Below are positions 51,459 to 63,240 of a stretch of DNA of 64,000 bases, in pieces. The stretch comes from Paraburkholderia sp. Ac-20340 (lineage in GTDB: Bacteria > Pseudomonadota > Gammaproteobacteria > Burkholderiales > Burkholderiaceae), in contig NZ_JAAGPR010000009.1 of NCBI RefSeq assembly GCF_017104965.1, positions 186,001-250,000 on the forward strand. Direction: 5' to 3'. The notes beneath the pieces are model-generated. The model ran no database searches and was not told the DNA's origin. It saw nothing but the letters and a program-made list of their open reading frames with translations. The translations under genes and the position numbers were made by a program. Every line of letters begins with the position of its first letter. The first letter of the stretch is position 1.

Positions 51459-52849
51459 GCCTTCTGTTCCTGTTGCGAGATCCGGCCCGGCACACCGCCG
51501 ATCGAACCCGCGCCCATCGTAATCACCACATCGCCGTCGCGGACCACCGCGGCCAGCGCGTCCGGCATCTCATCCACTGTCTCGATAAACACCGGCTCGA
51601 CCTTGCCCGCCACGCGAATCGCGCGCGCAAGAGCTCGGCCGTCCGCCGCGACGATCGGCGCTTCGCCGGCCGAGTACACATCGGTCAGCACGAGCGCATC
51701 GGTCGTCGACAGCACGCGCACGAAATCTTCGAAGCAGTCGCGCGTGCGCGTGTAACGGTGCGGCTGGAACGCCAGCACGAGACGGCGGCCCGGGAAAGCA
51801 CCGCGCGCGGCAGCGATCGTCGCCGCCATTTCGACCGGATGATGACCGTAATCGTCGATCAACGTGTAAGTGCCGCCGCCGTTGACCGGAATTTCACCGT
51901 AACGCTGGAATCGACGGCCCACGCCGTTGAATTCGGCCAGCGCGCGCTGGATATCCTCGTCCTTCACTTCGAGTTCGGTCGCGATCGCGATCGCTGCGAG
52001 CGCGTTCTGTACGTTGTGATCGCCCGGCAGGTTCAGCACGATATCGAGCGCCGGTGCATCTTCGCGCATCACTGTGAAATACATTTTTCCGTCGCGTGCG
52101 ACGACGTTCACGGCGCGCACCTGCGCGTCGGGCGCGAAGCCGTAACGGATGATCGGCTTCGACACGAACGGCAGAATTTCCTTCACGTTCGGATCGTCGA
52201 CGCACAGCACCGCGATGCCATAGAACGGCAGACGATGCGTGAATTCGATGAACGCCTGCTTCAGGCGCGCGAAATCGTGCCCGTAGGTGTCCATGTGATC
52301 GGCGTCGATGTTCGTGATGACTTCGATCACCGGGAAGAGATTCAGGAACGAGGCGTCCGATTCGTCGGCTTCCGCGACGATGAAGTCGCCCGTGCCCAGA
52401 CGCGCGTTCGCGCCCGCGCTGATCAGACGCCCGCCGATCACGAAAGTCGGATCGAGCCCGCCCGCCGCCAGCACGCTCGCCACCAGCGACGTGGTGGTGG
52501 TCTTGCCGTGCGTACCCGCGATGGCGATGCCCTGCTTCAGACGCATCAGTTCCGCGAGCATCACGGCGCGCGGCACGATGGGAATGCGGCGATGGCGCGC
52601 GGCCAGCACTTCGGGGTTGTCGCTGCGCACGGCCGTGGACACGACCACGGCGTTCGCGCCTTCGATGTTCTCTTCGGCATGGCCGATCGCGATGCGCGCG
52701 CCGAGCGCGGCGAGGCGGTCGGTGACCGCGTTCTTCGCGAGGTCCGAGCCGCTCACTTGATAACCGAGATTGACGAGCACTTCGGCGATGCCGCTCATGC
52801 CCGCGCCGCCGATGCCGACGAAATGGATATGTTTGACGATGTGTTTCAT
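51455..52849 (-). CDS. murC: UDP-N-acetylmuramate--L-alanine ligase
   Basis: MurC adds L-Ala to UDP-MurNAc. The 464-residue Mur ligase has an N-domain start [23 protein letters not shown] loop [22 protein letters not shown], and the C-domain [14 protein letters not shown]. It overlaps both murG and ddl by four bases. Confidence 0.98.
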   Translation of the reverse strand: MKHIVKHIHFVGIGGAGMSGIAEVLVNLGYQVSGSDLAKNAVTDRLAALGARIAIGHAEENIEGANAVVVSTAVRSDNPEVLAARHRRIPIVPRAVMLAELMRLKQGIAIAGTHGKTTTTSLVASVLAAGGLDPTFVIGGRLISAGANARLGTGDFIVAEADESDASFLNLFPVIEVITNIDADHMDTYGHDFARLKQAFIEFTHRLPFYGIAVLCVDDPNVKEILPFVSKPIIRYGFAPDAQVRAVNVVARDGKMYFTVMREDAPALDIVLNLPGDHNVQNALAAIAIATELEVKDEDIQRALAEFNGVGRRFQRYGEIPVNGGGTYTLIDDYGHHPVEMAATIAAARGAFPGRRLVLAFQPHRYTRTRDCFEDFVRVLSTTDALVLTDVYSAGEAPIVAADGRALARAIRVAGKVEPVFIETVDEMPDALAAVVRDGDVVITMGAGSIGGVPGRISQQEQKA

Positions 52850-53964
52850 TGCTTTCCTCCCGCTGCTACGCCTGCCACGGCCGCGCAGATGCGCGCGACC
52901 TGATCGGCGGCGTCGGGTTTTGCGAGCGCGCGAGCGCGCTCTGCCATTTCTGCCAGCGATTGCCGGGTTTGTTGCTTGAGCCAGTCGGCGAGCGTCTCGG
53001 CCGACAGCTCGCGTTGCTGCACCACGCGCGCCGCGCCCTCTTGCGCGAGGAACGCCGCGTTGGTGGTCTGGTGGTCGTCCACGGCGTAGGGAAACGGCAC
53101 GAACAGCGCCGCCACGCCCACGGCCGCGACTTCGGCCACCGTCATCGCGCCCGAGCGGCAGATCACCAGATCTGCGTTTTCGTAGGCGCTCGCCATATCG
53201 TCGATGAAGGGCACGAGTTGGGCCGCTTCACCGGCGCCTTCTCCCTGCCCGATACCGGCGTCGAGATAGTTCTGACGCAAGGCGTCGATATGCTTCGCGC
53301 CCGCCTGATGCACCACCAGCGGACGCTCGCCCGGCGCCAGCATCGACAGCGCGCGCGGCACGACTTCATTGAGCGCCGCGGCGCCCAGGCTGCCGCCGAC
53401 GACCAGCACGCGCAACGGACCGCTGCGCTGCGCGTAGCGATCCTTCGGCTGGACGACGTGTTCGAGTTCGGCGCGGATCGGGTTGCCGGTCCACTCGCCA
53501 TGCGGCAGCGCGCCCGGAAACGCCACGAGCACGCGCTTCGCGAGTTTCGCGAGCACCTTGTTCGCCAGACCCGCGATCGAATTCTGTTCGTGCAGCACCA
53601 GCGGGCGACCCGAGATCGCGCTCATCACACCGGCCGGGAACGTGATGTAGCCGCCCATGCCGAGCACCACATCGGGCTTCACGCGGCGCAGCGCCGCAAG
53701 ACTTTGCGTGCACGCGCGAAGGAGGTTAACGGGCAGCATCAGCTTGGTCTTGAGGCCTTTGCCGCGAACACCGCCAAAACGCACATATTCCATCGCGATG
53801 CCGTGTTTCGGCACCAGCGTCGCTTCCATGCCCGCGGGATTGCCGAGCCACACCACGCGCCAGCCCCACTCCTGCATGCGATGCGCGACCGCGAGGCCCG
53901 GGAACACGTGTCCCCCGGTGCCGCCGGCCATCACCATCAGCGTGCGCGGTTGCTGGGCGCTCAT
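52846..53964 (-). CDS. murG: undecaprenyldiphospho-muramoylpentapeptide N-acetylglucosaminyltransferase
   Basis: MurG converts lipid I to lipid II on the inner membrane. The 372-residue GT28 enzyme has the N-terminal glycine loop [11 protein letters not shown] (GGTGGH at 14-19), [27 protein letters not shown], and the UDP-GlcNAc-binding [15 protein letters not shown]. The start was set at [15 protein letters not shown], because the ATG overlaps the ftsW stop; the long open frame upstream is out of family. Confidence 0.97.
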   Translation of the reverse strand: MSAQQPRTLMVMAGGTGGHVFPGLAVAHRMQEWGWRVVWLGNPAGMEATLVPKHGIAMEYVRFGGVRGKGLKTKLMLPVNLLRACTQSLAALRRVKPDVVLGMGGYITFPAGVMSAISGRPLVLHEQNSIAGLANKVLAKLAKRVLVAFPGALPHGEWTGNPIRAELEHVVQPKDRYAQRSGPLRVLVVGGSLGAAALNEVVPRALSMLAPGERPLVVHQAGAKHIDALRQNYLDAGIGQGEGAGEAAQLVPFIDDMASAYENADLVICRSGAMTVAEVAAVGVAALFVPFPYAVDDHQTTNAAFLAQEGAARVVQQRELSAETLADWLKQQTRQSLAEMAERARALAKPDAADQVARICAAVAGVAAGGKQ

Positions 53965-55241
53965 ACCTTGCCCCCGCGCATCAAAACCCGGTTCTCGTAA
54001 TCGACTCTCAACAGCAGGGCCACCGCAATACAGTTCAGCAAAATGCCCGAACCGCCGTAGCTCACGAGCGGCAGCGTCAGGCCCTTGGTCGGCAACAGGC
54101 CGAGGTTCACGCCCATGTTGATGAAGGCCTGCGCGCCGAACCACACGCCCAGCCCCTTCGCAACGAGCCCCGCAAAAGTGCGGTCGAGCGCGAGCGCCTG
54201 ACGGCCGATCTCGAACGAGCGGCGCACGATCCAGTAGAACAGCAGGATCACGATCATCACGCCGACAAAACCCAGTTCCTCGCCGATCACGGCCAGGATG
54301 AAGTCGGTGTGCGCTTCGGGCAGATAGTTGAGCTTTTCGACGCTGCCGCCCAGGCCCACGCCAAACCACTCGCCGCGCCCGAAGGCGATCAGCGAGTGCG
54401 TGAGCTGATACGCCTTGCCCTGCGCGTAGCGGTCGTCCCACGGATCGAGGTACGCGAAGATCCGCTCGCGACGCCACGGCGACGCCCACACCAGCAGCGT
54501 GAAAGTGCCCACGGCCGTGGCCACGAGACCGCCGAACAGCTTTCCGTTCACGCCGCCGAGGAACAGCACGCCCATCGCGATCGCGGCGATCACCATGAAC
54601 GCGCCCATATCGGGTTCGAGCAGCAGCAGCGCGCCCACCACGCCCACCGCAAACGCCATCGGCAGGAAGCCCTTGGCGAAGCTGTGCATGTATTCCTGCT
54701 TGCGCACCGTGTAGTTCGCCGCGTAGATCGTCACGGCGAGCTTCATGATTTCCGACGGCTGCATATTCGTGATGCCAAGCGGAATCCAGCGCCGTGCGCC
54801 GTTCACGCCCTTGCCGATGTGCGGAATCAGCACGACCACCAGCATCGCCAATGCGATCAGGAAAATCTTCGGCGCGTAGCGCTCCCACACCGAAACCGGA
54901 ATGCGGAACGCCACCAGCGCGGCGACCGCGGCCACCACGAGCGACACCAGATGGCGCGCCAGAAACGCCCAGTCGCGGTACGCCGCGTACTTGGGTGAAT
55001 CGGGCATGGCGATCGAGGCCGAATAGACCATCACCACGCCCAGGCCCAGCAAGGCGATCACCGCCCACAACAGCGAGTAGTCGTAGTCGAGCATGCGCGA
55101 GCGCGCCGGACGCACGCCGTTGACCGCGCTCGAAATGCCCCCCGCGCGCGCGCTGGACGAACCCAGCGAGCTGCTGTGATCGGCAGACCCGCCGCTCGCT
55201 TCGCGCGACAGGCGCGCGCCGAATCGTTCGGACCAGCTCAT
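53961..55241 (-). CDS. ftsW: SEDS peptidoglycan polymerase FtsW
   Basis: FtsW polymerises lipid II at the septum with FtsI. The 426-residue protein has a cytoplasmic Ser/Gly/Ala-rich N-terminal tail of about 45 residues, then ten membrane helices. SEDS motifs include [17 protein letters not shown] (with the Arg/Trp motif), the catalytic Asp in the large loop near [15 protein letters not shown], and [14 protein letters not shown]. It overlaps murD and murG by four bases each. Confidence 0.97.
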   Translation of the reverse strand: MSWSERFGARLSREASGGSADHSSSLGSSSARAGGISSAVNGVRPARSRMLDYDYSLLWAVIALLGLGVVMVYSASIAMPDSPKYAAYRDWAFLARHLVSLVVAAVAALVAFRIPVSVWERYAPKIFLIALAMLVVVLIPHIGKGVNGARRWIPLGITNMQPSEIMKLAVTIYAANYTVRKQEYMHSFAKGFLPMAFAVGVVGALLLLEPDMGAFMVIAAIAMGVLFLGGVNGKLFGGLVATAVGTFTLLVWASPWRRERIFAYLDPWDDRYAQGKAYQLTHSLIAFGRGEWFGVGLGGSVEKLNYLPEAHTDFILAVIGEELGFVGVMIVILLFYWIVRRSFEIGRQALALDRTFAGLVAKGLGVWFGAQAFINMGVNLGLLPTKGLTLPLVSYGGSGILLNCIAVALLLRVDYENRVLMRGGKV

Positions 55242-56758
55242 ATCGTCGTCCCCCGTTCTGCGGCGATGGCTTGCACCGTGTCGCTGAACACGGCGGCGCG
55301 GTGGGCGTAGCCCTTGAACATGTCGAAGCTCGCGCAGGCCGGCGAAAGCAGCACGACGTCGCCGGGTTCGGCGAGCGCGGTGGCCGCGCGCGTGGCTTCT
55401 TCAAGCGTGGCGTGATCGGCGAGCGTGATGCCGGTGCTTTCCAGCGCGGCGCGAATCTTCGGTGCGTCGCGGCCGATCAGCATGACCGCGCGGCACCAGC
55501 GCGCCACCGGCGCGGCCAGCGGATCGAAGTCCTGGCCCTTGCCGTCGCCGCCCGCGATCAGCACCGCGCGCTGCGCGAGGCCGTCGAGCGCGGCAACCGT
55601 GGCGCCGACATTGGTGCCCTTGCTGTCGTCCACGAAATCGATGCCTTCGATCGATGCGATCAGTTCGACGCGATGCGGCTCGCCGCGATATTCGCGCAGG
55701 CCGTGCAGCAGCGCGGCGGGCGCGAGATCGATTGCGCGTGCGAGCGCGAACGCGGCCAGCGCGTTGGCGGCGTTGTGCAGGCCGCGAATGCGCAGCGCGT
55801 CCACCGGCATCAGACGCTTCATGGCGAGGTTCACCGGCGCGGCGTCGAGTTGCTTGCGGCGGCGCGCGGAAACCGGCTCGTCGATGACGTCGCGGTCGTG
55901 CGCCTGCACCAGCCACTGCATACCGTTGTCGCGCGAGAGGCCGAAGTCGCCGTCACGTTGCGGCTCGTTCACGCCGAAGGTCACGACACGCGCATCGCCA
56001 CTGTCCTTCACGCGCGCGAGCGACATCACGCGCGCGTCGTCGCGGTTGAGCACGCGCACGGTCTGCGCACCGAAGATGCGCCCCTTGGCGGCCGCGTAGG
56101 CGTCGAGCCCGCCGTGCCAGTCGAGGTGATCCTGGGTGATGTTGAGCACCGTCGCCGCGTCGGGCGCGAAGCTGTGCGCCGTTTCCAGCTGGAAGCTCGA
56201 CAGTTCGAGCACCCAGACGTCGGGCAGCGCGGTGTTATCGATCGCTTCGGCGAGCTTGTCGAGCATCGCCGGGCTGATGTTGCCGGCCACCGCCACGGTC
56301 TTGCCCGCGCGCTCGCAGAGCTTGCCGGTCAGGCTCGTGGTGGTGGTCTTGCCGTTGGTGCCGGTGATCGCCAGCACCTTCGGCGCGTAGCCGCTTTCGC
56401 CCAGATGGCGCAGCGCCTGCGCGAACAGTTCGAGTTCGCCCCAGACTTCGATGCCCTGCTCGCGCGCGGCAGCGATCAGCGGCACGAGGTCGTCGGCCAG
56501 CGGCGACAGACCCGGGCTGATCGCAACGATCTCGACGCCTTCGAGCAGCGCCGTCGAAAACGCGCCGCCGATGAAGTTCGCGGGATCGATGCCGTGCGTG
56601 GCGAGTTCGGCGAGGCCCGGCGGCGTCGCGCGCGTGTCGGCGATGCGCAGGCGGCAACCTTGCCGCGCGCACCAACGCGCCATCGCGAGACCCGATTCGC
56701 CGAGTCCCAGCACGAGCACCATCGGCTTTTGCCGATCCCGAAACTTCTCGCCAAACAT
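55238..56758 (-). CDS. murD: UDP-N-acetylmuramoyl-L-alanine--D-glutamate ligase
   Basis: MurD adds D-Glu to UDP-MurNAc-L-Ala. The 506 residues are slightly longer than the E. coli form. It has [22 protein letters not shown] loop [33 protein letters not shown] and the C-domain [16 protein letters not shown]. It follows mraY by 51 bases and overlaps ftsW. Confidence 0.97.
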   Translation of the reverse strand: MFGEKFRDRQKPMVLVLGLGESGLAMARWCARQGCRLRIADTRATPPGLAELATHGIDPANFIGGAFSTALLEGVEIVAISPGLSPLADDLVPLIAAAREQGIEVWGELELFAQALRHLGESGYAPKVLAITGTNGKTTTTSLTGKLCERAGKTVAVAGNISPAMLDKLAEAIDNTALPDVWVLELSSFQLETAHSFAPDAATVLNITQDHLDWHGGLDAYAAAKGRIFGAQTVRVLNRDDARVMSLARVKDSGDARVVTFGVNEPQRDGDFGLSRDNGMQWLVQAHDRDVIDEPVSARRRKQLDAAPVNLAMKRLMPVDALRIRGLHNAANALAAFALARAIDLAPAALLHGLREYRGEPHRVELIASIEGIDFVDDSKGTNVGATVAALDGLAQRAVLIAGGDGKGQDFDPLAAPVARWCRAVMLIGRDAPKIRAALESTGITLADHATLEEATRAATALAEPGDVVLLSPACASFDMFKGYAHRAAVFSDTVQAIAAERGTTI

Positions 56759-56809
56759 CGCTTGCTTTCCTAAGTGGGCAGAACTACGTGAGCAAAATGG
56801 AAACGTCGA

Positions 56810-57979
56810 TCAACGCAGCTTCAGCGTCGACAGACCGATCAGGCACAGCATCAGCGTGATGACCCAGAAACGCACGACCACCTGCGTTTCCTTCCAGCCC
56901 GACAGTTCGAAATGGTGATGCAGCGGCGCCATCTTGAAGATGCGGCGCCCTTCGCCATAACGCTTTTTCGTGTACTTGAACCAGGTCACCTGCAGCATCA
57001 CGGACAGCGTTTCCGCGACGAAAATGCCGCCCATGATGAAGAGCACGATTTCCTGACGCACGATCACGGCGATGGTGCCCAGCGCGCCGCCGAGCGCCAG
57101 CGCGCCCACGTCGCCCATGAACACCTGCGCGGGATAGGTGTTGAACCAGAGGAACGCCAGGCCCGCCCCGCCCATCGCCGAGCAGAAGATCAGCAGTTCG
57201 CCCGCGCCGGGAATGTGCGGAAACAGCAGATATTTCGAGTAGACCGAGCTGCCCATCACGTAGGCGAACACGCCCAGCGACGCACCCACCAGCACGACCG
57301 GCATGATCACGAGACCGTCGAGGCCGTCGGTGAGGTTGACCGCGTTGCTCGCGCCGACGATCACGAAGTACGTGAGCGCGATAAAGCCCCACACGCCCAG
57401 CGGATAAGTCATCGACTTGAGGAACGGCAGCAAGAGGTCGGCGCGCGCGGGCAGACCCATCGACAGACCGCTGCGCACCCACGCCATGAAGAGGTCGAAC
57501 ACGCGCACGTTATTCGCTTCGGAGACGCTGAAGGCGAGATACACCGCCGCGAACAGGCCGATCACCGACTGCCAGAAATACTTCTCGCGCGAAGACATGC
57601 CGCGCGGGTCCTTGTAGACCACCTTGCGATAGTCGTCGACCCAGCCGATCGCGCCGAAGCCGAACGTGACCAGCATCACGATCCAGATGAAGCGGTTCGA
57701 GAGATCGCCCCACAGCAGCGTCGCGACGGCGATGCCGAGCAGGATCAGCACGCCGCCCATGGTGGGCGTGCCGGACTTCACGAGGTGAGTCTGCGGGCCA
57801 TCCGTGCGCACGGCCTGGCCGACCTTCATTTCGGTGAGCTTGCGAATGACCCAGGGCCCGAGAAAGAGCCCGATCGCCATCGAGGTGATGGTGGCCATCA
57901 CCGCACGGAACGTCAGATAACTGAACACGCGCAAGAAGCTTGCGTCATTCTGCAGCCATTGCGCCAGCGCCAGTAGCAT
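56810..57979 (-). CDS. mraY: phospho-N-acetylmuramoyl-pentapeptide transferase
   Basis: MraY joins phospho-MurNAc-pentapeptide to undecaprenyl phosphate, making lipid I. The 389-residue protein has about ten membrane helices. The conserved cytoplasmic loops are [19 protein letters not shown] (Asp pair), [13 protein letters not shown], and [16 protein letters not shown] (HHH motif). It follows murF by 20 bases. Confidence 0.98.
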   Translation of the reverse strand: MLLALAQWLQNDASFLRVFSYLTFRAVMATITSMAIGLFLGPWVIRKLTEMKVGQAVRTDGPQTHLVKSGTPTMGGVLILLGIAVATLLWGDLSNRFIWIVMLVTFGFGAIGWVDDYRKVVYKDPRGMSSREKYFWQSVIGLFAAVYLAFSVSEANNVRVFDLFMAWVRSGLSMGLPARADLLLPFLKSMTYPLGVWGFIALTYFVIVGASNAVNLTDGLDGLVIMPVVLVGASLGVFAYVMGSSVYSKYLLFPHIPGAGELLIFCSAMGGAGLAFLWFNTYPAQVFMGDVGALALGGALGTIAVIVRQEIVLFIMGGIFVAETLSVMLQVTWFKYTKKRYGEGRRIFKMAPLHHHFELSGWKETQVVVRFWVITLMLCLIGLSTLKLR

Positions 57980-57999
57980 TGCTTGTATTCCTTCGAATT

Positions 58000-59412
58000 T
58001 CAGTGCGCGCCGGACGCTGCGTCCGGTGCGGTGGGTTGCGGGTTCGTGATGGCGGCTACGACGCGCTCCATCTGCATGAAGCGCGAGCCTTTCACGAGGA
58101 TCGTTGCGCCGGAACCGTAACCGGCGCCGGCGAGTGCGCGAACCAGCTCGCTGACATCGGCGGCGTGCAGCGCATTGGCGCCGAATGCCGTCGAGATGTC
58201 GCGTGCTGCCGCGCCGAGCGTGTACAGCGCGTCGATACCGCGCTCCTGCGCGTAGGCGCCCACCTCGCGGTGGAACGCCGGGCCGTTATCGCCGACTTCG
58301 CCCATGTCGCCCAGCACCAGCACGCGCGGCGAGTCATGCGTCGCCAGCACGTCGATGGCCGCGCGCACGGAATCGGGGTTCGCGTTGTAGGTGTCATCGA
58401 TCACCTTCGCGCCCGCAAGTTCCGCAAGTGCTGCACGTTTGACCTGCAAACGGCCTTTCACGGGCTCGAATGCTTCGAGGCCGCGACGGATCGCATCGAG
58501 CGACACGCCGGAAGCCAGCGCCGCCGCCGTGGCGGCGAGCGCGTTGTGCGCGTTGTGCGCGCCCAGCACCTTCAGTTCGACTTCGAGATGACCGTCGGGC
58601 GTGGCGACCGCGAGACGCGCGCCGCTGAGCTTGCCCGTCACGGCGGCGTCGACTGCGCGTTCATCGGTGTGCAGCGCGAAGTCGAGAATCTGCGAGCCGG
58701 TCGCGGCCACGCGCCAGATTCCGGCGTAGGCATCGTCGGCGGGAAACACGGCCGTGCCTTCGGGCTTGAGCGCGTGAATCACGCTCGCGTGTTCGAGCGC
58801 GACGGCTTCCACCGTCGCCATGAATTCCTGGTGCTCGCGCTGCGCGTTGTTCACCACGGCGACCGTGGGCTCGGCGAACTTCGCGAGCAAATCCGTTTCG
58901 CCCGGATGGTTCATGCCGAGTTCGACCACTGCGAGCTGATGCGCCGCATTCAGGCGCAGCAGCGTAAGCGGCACGCCGATGTCGTTGTTCAGATTGCCCG
59001 CAGTCGCCAGACGCGCGTCTTCGCCGACCGCCGCCGCGAAGATCGACGCGATCATTTCCTTGACCGTGGTCTTGCCGTTGCTGCCCGTCACGGCGACGAG
59101 CGGCATCGCAAACCGGCGACGCCAGCCGAGCGCAAGCGCGCCCAGCGCCGCGCGCGTGTCGTCCACGCGCAGTGCGGGAACGCGCCAGTCGCCGGGGCTG
59201 CGCGAGACCAGCGCCGCGCTCACGTGACGGACCGCCACGTCGGGCAGGAAGTCGTGCGCGTCGAAACGGTCGCCCTTGAGCGCGACGAACAGATCGCCGG
59301 GGCCGGTCGTGCGGCTATCGGTGGAGATGCGCTCGAAGGTCGTGTTCTCGTCGCCGAGTACGCTCGCGCCGGGAATCAGCGCTGCTGCTTCGCGCAGGGA
59401 AAGCATTGTCAT
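58000..59412 (-). CDS. murF: UDP-N-acetylmuramoyl-tripeptide--D-alanyl-D-alanine ligase
   Basis: MurF adds D-Ala-D-Ala to complete the UDP-MurNAc-pentapeptide. The 470-residue Mur ligase has ATP loop TGSNGKTT at 109-116, [22 protein letters not shown] and [14 protein letters not shown]. Its ATG overlaps the murE stop; a second Met two residues in is possible. It shares the mRNA with mraY. Confidence 0.97.
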   Translation of the reverse strand: MTMLSLREAAALIPGASVLGDENTTFERISTDSRTTGPGDLFVALKGDRFDAHDFLPDVAVRHVSAALVSRSPGDWRVPALRVDDTRAALGALALGWRRRFAMPLVAVTGSNGKTTVKEMIASIFAAAVGEDARLATAGNLNNDIGVPLTLLRLNAAHQLAVVELGMNHPGETDLLAKFAEPTVAVVNNAQREHQEFMATVEAVALEHASVIHALKPEGTAVFPADDAYAGIWRVAATGSQILDFALHTDERAVDAAVTGKLSGARLAVATPDGHLEVELKVLGAHNAHNALAATAAALASGVSLDAIRRGLEAFEPVKGRLQVKRAALAELAGAKVIDDTYNANPDSVRAAIDVLATHDSPRVLVLGDMGEVGDNGPAFHREVGAYAQERGIDALYTLGAAARDISTAFGANALHAADVSELVRALAGAGYGSGATILVKGSRFMQMERVVAAITNPQPTAPDAASGAH

Positions 59413-60974
59413 TCACCGCCTCCGCGCCCATGCCGATCGGACGTCGGACGGGCTGCGAGGGCAAGGCGCGCGTGATCCTGATCGGAGAACGCGCGCTTCT
59501 TGCCCATGATTTCCTGGGTTGCCTCGTGCCCCTTGCCGGCCAGCACGATGACGTCTTCCTTGGCCGCGCCGCGCACCGCCTGCAGGATCGCGCTTGCGCG
59601 GTCCTCGATACGGCGCGCCTTCGCGGGTTCGCGCATGCCGCCGACGACCTGATCGATGATCGCGGCCGGCGCTTCGCTGCGCGGGTTGTCGCTCGTCACG
59701 ACGGTTTGATCGGCCAGACGCTCGGCGATGGCGCCCATCAGCGGACGCTTGGTGGCGTCGCGGTCGCCGCCGCAGCCGAACATGCAGATCAGCCGGCCGC
59801 CGCGTGCCGCCGCAATCGGGCGCAGCGCTTCGAGCGTCTTTTCGAGCGCGTCGGGCGTGTGCGCGTAGTCGATCACGACGAGCGGTTCGTCCTGATCGAT
59901 ACGGCCGCCCAGGCGCTCCATGCGGCCATTCACCGGCTGCAGTTTCGCGATTTCGTTGAGCGCGGCCAGCAGCGGCACATTCGCCGCCAGCAACGCGCCG
60001 AGCACGCCCAGCAGGTTGCTCACGTTGAACAGGCCGAGCGTCTGCACTTCGATATTCGCTTCGCCCCAGTCCGACGTTTCCAGATGGAACGCGGTGCCCG
60101 TGGCGGTCGCGCGCACGTCTTTCGCGCGCAGCCAGGCGTCGGCGACGGGCGCATCGGCGGCAGGCGTTTCGACGCCGTAGGCAATCGTTCGCGCCGTGCC
60201 GCGCGTGGCAGCGATCAGGCGACGACCGGCGGCATCGTCGGCGTTGATGACGGCCGCGCGCAGGCCCGGCCACGCAAACAGACGCGCCTTCGCGGCCTCG
60301 TAGGCTTCGAAGGTGCGGTGATAGTCGAGGTGATCCTGCGTGAGATTCGTGAAGATCGCGATATCGAACGACGTGCCGTTCACGCGGCCCTGATGCAGCG
60401 CGTGCGACGACACTTCCATCGCCACCGCCTGCGCGCCCTGCTGACGCAGCTGCGCGAGCGAGCGTTGCAGTTGCGGCGCGTCGGGTGTCGTGAAACCGGT
60501 GTGCACGAGCTGGCCGACAAAGCCGCTGCCCAGCGTGCCGACGATCGCGCACTTCTGGCCGATGGCCGTGAGCGCCGATGCAATCCACTGGCTGCACGAG
60601 GTCTTGCCGTTGGTGCCGGTTACGCCGACCACGAGCATCGCGTCGCTGGGGTCGCCGTACCAGCCGCTGGCGATTTCGCCAGCGAGGATGTCGAGTTGCG
60701 CAACCGCCAGCGCGTTTTGCGCCTGCGCGAGGTCGAACGCGCCGCTATAGCCTTCCGGCTGATACAGCACCGCTGCCGCGCCGCGCGCGAGTGCGTTTTC
60801 GATATGCGAGCGGTTATCCGCGCCTTCGACCGCGTAGGCGAGGAACACATCGCCGGGCTGGAGCGAACGGGTGTCGGCGTGCAAATTGGCTGCGGGCGCA
60901 ATGCGCGCGCGCAGCCACGCGAGCGCGTCCGCGATCTGCCGGTGCGCGGGATGCTGGGTGCGCGTGGCGCTCAT
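59409..60974 (-). CDS. murE: UDP-N-acetylmuramoyl-tripeptide synthetase (meso-DAP adding)
   Basis: MurE adds the third peptide residue. The DNPR motif at about 429-432 (TSDNPRSEAP) specifies meso-diaminopimelate rather than lysine. The 521 residues include ATP loop TGTNGKTS at 119-126, EVSSHALHQGRVNG, TNLTQDHLDYHRT and the C-terminal LAGKGHEATQEI. It overlaps ftsI and murF by four bases each. Confidence 0.97.
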   Translation of the reverse strand: MSATRTQHPAHRQIADALAWLRARIAPAANLHADTRSLQPGDVFLAYAVEGADNRSHIENALARGAAAVLYQPEGYSGAFDLAQAQNALAVAQLDILAGEIASGWYGDPSDAMLVVGVTGTNGKTSCSQWIASALTAIGQKCAIVGTLGSGFVGQLVHTGFTTPDAPQLQRSLAQLRQQGAQAVAMEVSSHALHQGRVNGTSFDIAIFTNLTQDHLDYHRTFEAYEAAKARLFAWPGLRAAVINADDAAGRRLIAATRGTARTIAYGVETPAADAPVADAWLRAKDVRATATGTAFHLETSDWGEANIEVQTLGLFNVSNLLGVLGALLAANVPLLAALNEIAKLQPVNGRMERLGGRIDQDEPLVVIDYAHTPDALEKTLEALRPIAAARGGRLICMFGCGGDRDATKRPLMGAIAERLADQTVVTSDNPRSEAPAAIIDQVVGGMREPAKARRIEDRASAILQAVRGAAKEDVIVLAGKGHEATQEIMGKKRAFSDQDHARLALAARPTSDRHGRGGGE

Positions 60975-62881
60975 CGGACGACTCCGGGTCGGGTTTTGGC
61001 GTTATCGGCAACAGTCATGTGATGCGCGCCGGACGGGCTCTTCGCGTTGCCTGCGTTGGCGCTCGCGACGCGCTTTGCGGGCGCGGACGGCGCTTTCGCC
61101 GCGGCCGGCGCATTCGCAACCGCCGTGGACGAAGCGCTGTCGTCGGACACGACGAGCTGCTTGACCGGCATGTCGGGCGGCACGTTGAGCGAACGCAGCG
61201 TATCGCCGACGATGCTCGAGAACACCGGACCCGACACCGCGCCACCAAAGTGGCTGCCTGCAGTCGGTTCGTCCACCGTGACCGCGACAACGATGCGCGG
61301 GTTCGGCATCGGCGCCATGCCGACGAACGACGCGCGGTACTTCGAGTGGTCGTAGCCGTGCGGACCGTGCTTGTACGCCGTGCCGGACTTGCCGCCCACG
61401 CGGTAGCCAGGCACCGCCGCGTCAGGCGACGTGCCCTGCTTCGACACCACGCTTTCGAGCATCGTGCGCACTTCGCGCGCGGTCGTGGGCGCGAACACCT
61501 GGGTGCCGACCACGGGTTGATCGTCGCCGGGATGGCGGAAGATCGAGACGGGCAGAATCTGGCCGTCGTGGGCGATGGCCGTGTACGCGCGCGCGAGCTG
61601 GAACAGCGACACCGACAGGCCGTAGCCGTACGACATCGTCGCCTGTTCGATGCGACGCCAGCTTTTCCACGGACGCAGACGCCCAGGCGCCGCGCCGGGG
61701 AACCCGACCTTCGGCGCTTGTCCGAGACCGATGCTGGTGTACATGTTCCACATTTCTTCGGGCCGGAGCGTCATCGCGATCTTGGTCGCGCCGATGTTCG
61801 ACGACTTCTGGATCACGCCGCCCACCGTCAGCACGCCGAAACCGGCATCGTCGGTGATGGTCGCGCCGTCGAGCGTGAACTTGCCGCCCCCCGTATCCAC
61901 CAGTGTAGTCGGCGAGACGCGGTGCAAATCCAGGGCCAGCGACACCGTGAACGGCTTCATGATCGAGCCCGGCTCGAACACGTCGGTCAGAATGCGGTTG
62001 CGCAACTGCTCGCCCGTGAGGTGCGAGCGGTCGTTCGGGTTATACGTGGGGTAATTGACGAGCGCGAGCACTTCGCCTGTACGCACGTCCACCACCATCG
62101 CGGCACCCGCCTTGGCCTTGAACTTTTCGACCGCCGCCTTCAGGTTCGAATACGCGATGTATTGAATCTTGCTGTCGATCGACAGTTCGACGTCCTTGCC
62201 ATCGTGCGGCACGACGGTTTCATCCACATCCTCGATGATGTGGCCCATGCGGTCCTTGATGACGTGGCGAATGCCCGGCACGCCCGCGAGAATCTTCTGG
62301 TCCGAGAGCTCGACGCCTTCCTGCCCTTCGTCTTCCACATTGGTGAAGCCGATCAGGTGGGCCGTGACATCGCCTTCCGGATAGAAACGTTTGTATTCGT
62401 TGCGCTGATAGATGCCCGGAATGTCGAGCGCCGTGATCTGCTGCGCGATGTCGAGCGGCACCTGACGCTTCACGTAGACGAAGGTCTTGTCTTCCGAGAG
62501 CTTGGCGCGCAGGTCCTTGGTGGACATGTCGAGCAGCTTGCCGAGCTGGTTGAGCTTGTCTGCGCCGAGGTCGTCGGGCACGGCTTCGGGAATCGCCCAG
62601 ATCGCGCGCACGGGCAGACTCGTCGCGAGCACGAGGCCGTTACGGTCGAGAATCTTGCCGCGCGTGGCGGGCAGTTCGATGGTGCGCTGATAGCGGCTTT
62701 CGCCCTGCTTCTGATAGAAGGCGTTGCCCGGTCCCTGAATCCAGAACGCACGCGCGGCCAGCGCCACGAACGCCATGAACAGCATGAAGACGACGAGCTT
62801 CGAGCGCCACATCGGCAGGCGCACGGAGAGAATCGGGTTGGCGCTGAAGGCGACGCTCTTGCGGCTGTTGCCCTTTTTCAT
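60971..62881 (-). CDS. ftsI: septal peptidoglycan transpeptidase FtsI (PBP3)
   Basis: FtsI cross-links septal murein. The 636 residues have a short cytoplasmic N-terminus, one membrane helix (about 29-48), the pedestal domain and the transpeptidase domain. The catalytic motifs are Ser306-x-x-Lys309 (EPGSIMKPF), SSN at 360-362 and KSGT at 498-501. A C-terminal Ala/Ser/Lys-rich tail of about 60 residues (from about 575) is longer than in E. coli and probably disordered. The start at MKKGNSRKS overlaps ftsL by four bases. Confidence 0.98.
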   Translation of the reverse strand: MKKGNSRKSVAFSANPILSVRLPMWRSKLVVFMLFMAFVALAARAFWIQGPGNAFYQKQGESRYQRTIELPATRGKILDRNGLVLATSLPVRAIWAIPEAVPDDLGADKLNQLGKLLDMSTKDLRAKLSEDKTFVYVKRQVPLDIAQQITALDIPGIYQRNEYKRFYPEGDVTAHLIGFTNVEDEGQEGVELSDQKILAGVPGIRHVIKDRMGHIIEDVDETVVPHDGKDVELSIDSKIQYIAYSNLKAAVEKFKAKAGAAMVVDVRTGEVLALVNYPTYNPNDRSHLTGEQLRNRILTDVFEPGSIMKPFTVSLALDLHRVSPTTLVDTGGGKFTLDGATITDDAGFGVLTVGGVIQKSSNIGATKIAMTLRPEEMWNMYTSIGLGQAPKVGFPGAAPGRLRPWKSWRRIEQATMSYGYGLSVSLFQLARAYTAIAHDGQILPVSIFRHPGDDQPVVGTQVFAPTTAREVRTMLESVVSKQGTSPDAAVPGYRVGGKSGTAYKHGPHGYDHSKYRASFVGMAPMPNPRIVVAVTVDEPTAGSHFGGAVSGPVFSSIVGDTLRSLNVPPDMPVKQLVVSDDSASSTAVANAPAAAKAPSAPAKRVASANAGNAKSPSGAHHMTVADNAKTRPGVVR

Positions 62882-63240
62882 CGCGCGCCTCCGCGGCGGC
62901 CGTTCGTGCTGGCCGGTGCCGACGCCATGACCGGCGCGGAAACAGGCACAGGCGCGTCCACTGCGGTGGCCGCGCCCGGTGCGAGCGTCAGGTATTGCGT
63001 GCGTCCGGTCGTCACGGGCTGCATCTTGAGCGAATCGGTAGCGAGCTGTTCCACGCGCGATGTGCGTGACAGCGCGCTCTGCTGATATTGAAGCTGCGCG
63101 TAGTCCTGCTGGAGCTGACGCTCCTGCGACTGCGCGCGTTGCAACTGGATGAAGATCTGCCGCTGCTGATTGGTGGCGTTGACGACTGACAACGCGCAGC
63201 CCATAACGACGATCAGCAGGAAGATGTTCAGGCGATTCAT
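62878..63240 (-). CDS. ftsL: cell-division protein FtsL
   Basis: FtsL forms the FtsQLB complex that activates FtsWI. The 120-residue bitopic protein has a membrane helix at about 4-22 ([19 protein letters not shown]), then a periplasmic coiled coil rich in Gln/Arg/Leu ([19 protein letters not shown]) and a Pro/Ala-rich tail. It overlaps rsmH and ftsI by four bases each. Confidence 0.96.
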   Translation of the reverse strand: MNRLNIFLLIVVMGCALSVVNATNQQRQIFIQLQRAQSQERQLQQDYAQLQYQQSALSRTSRVEQLATDSLKMQPVTTGRTQYLTLAPGAATAVDAPVPVSAPVMASAPASTNGRRGGAR

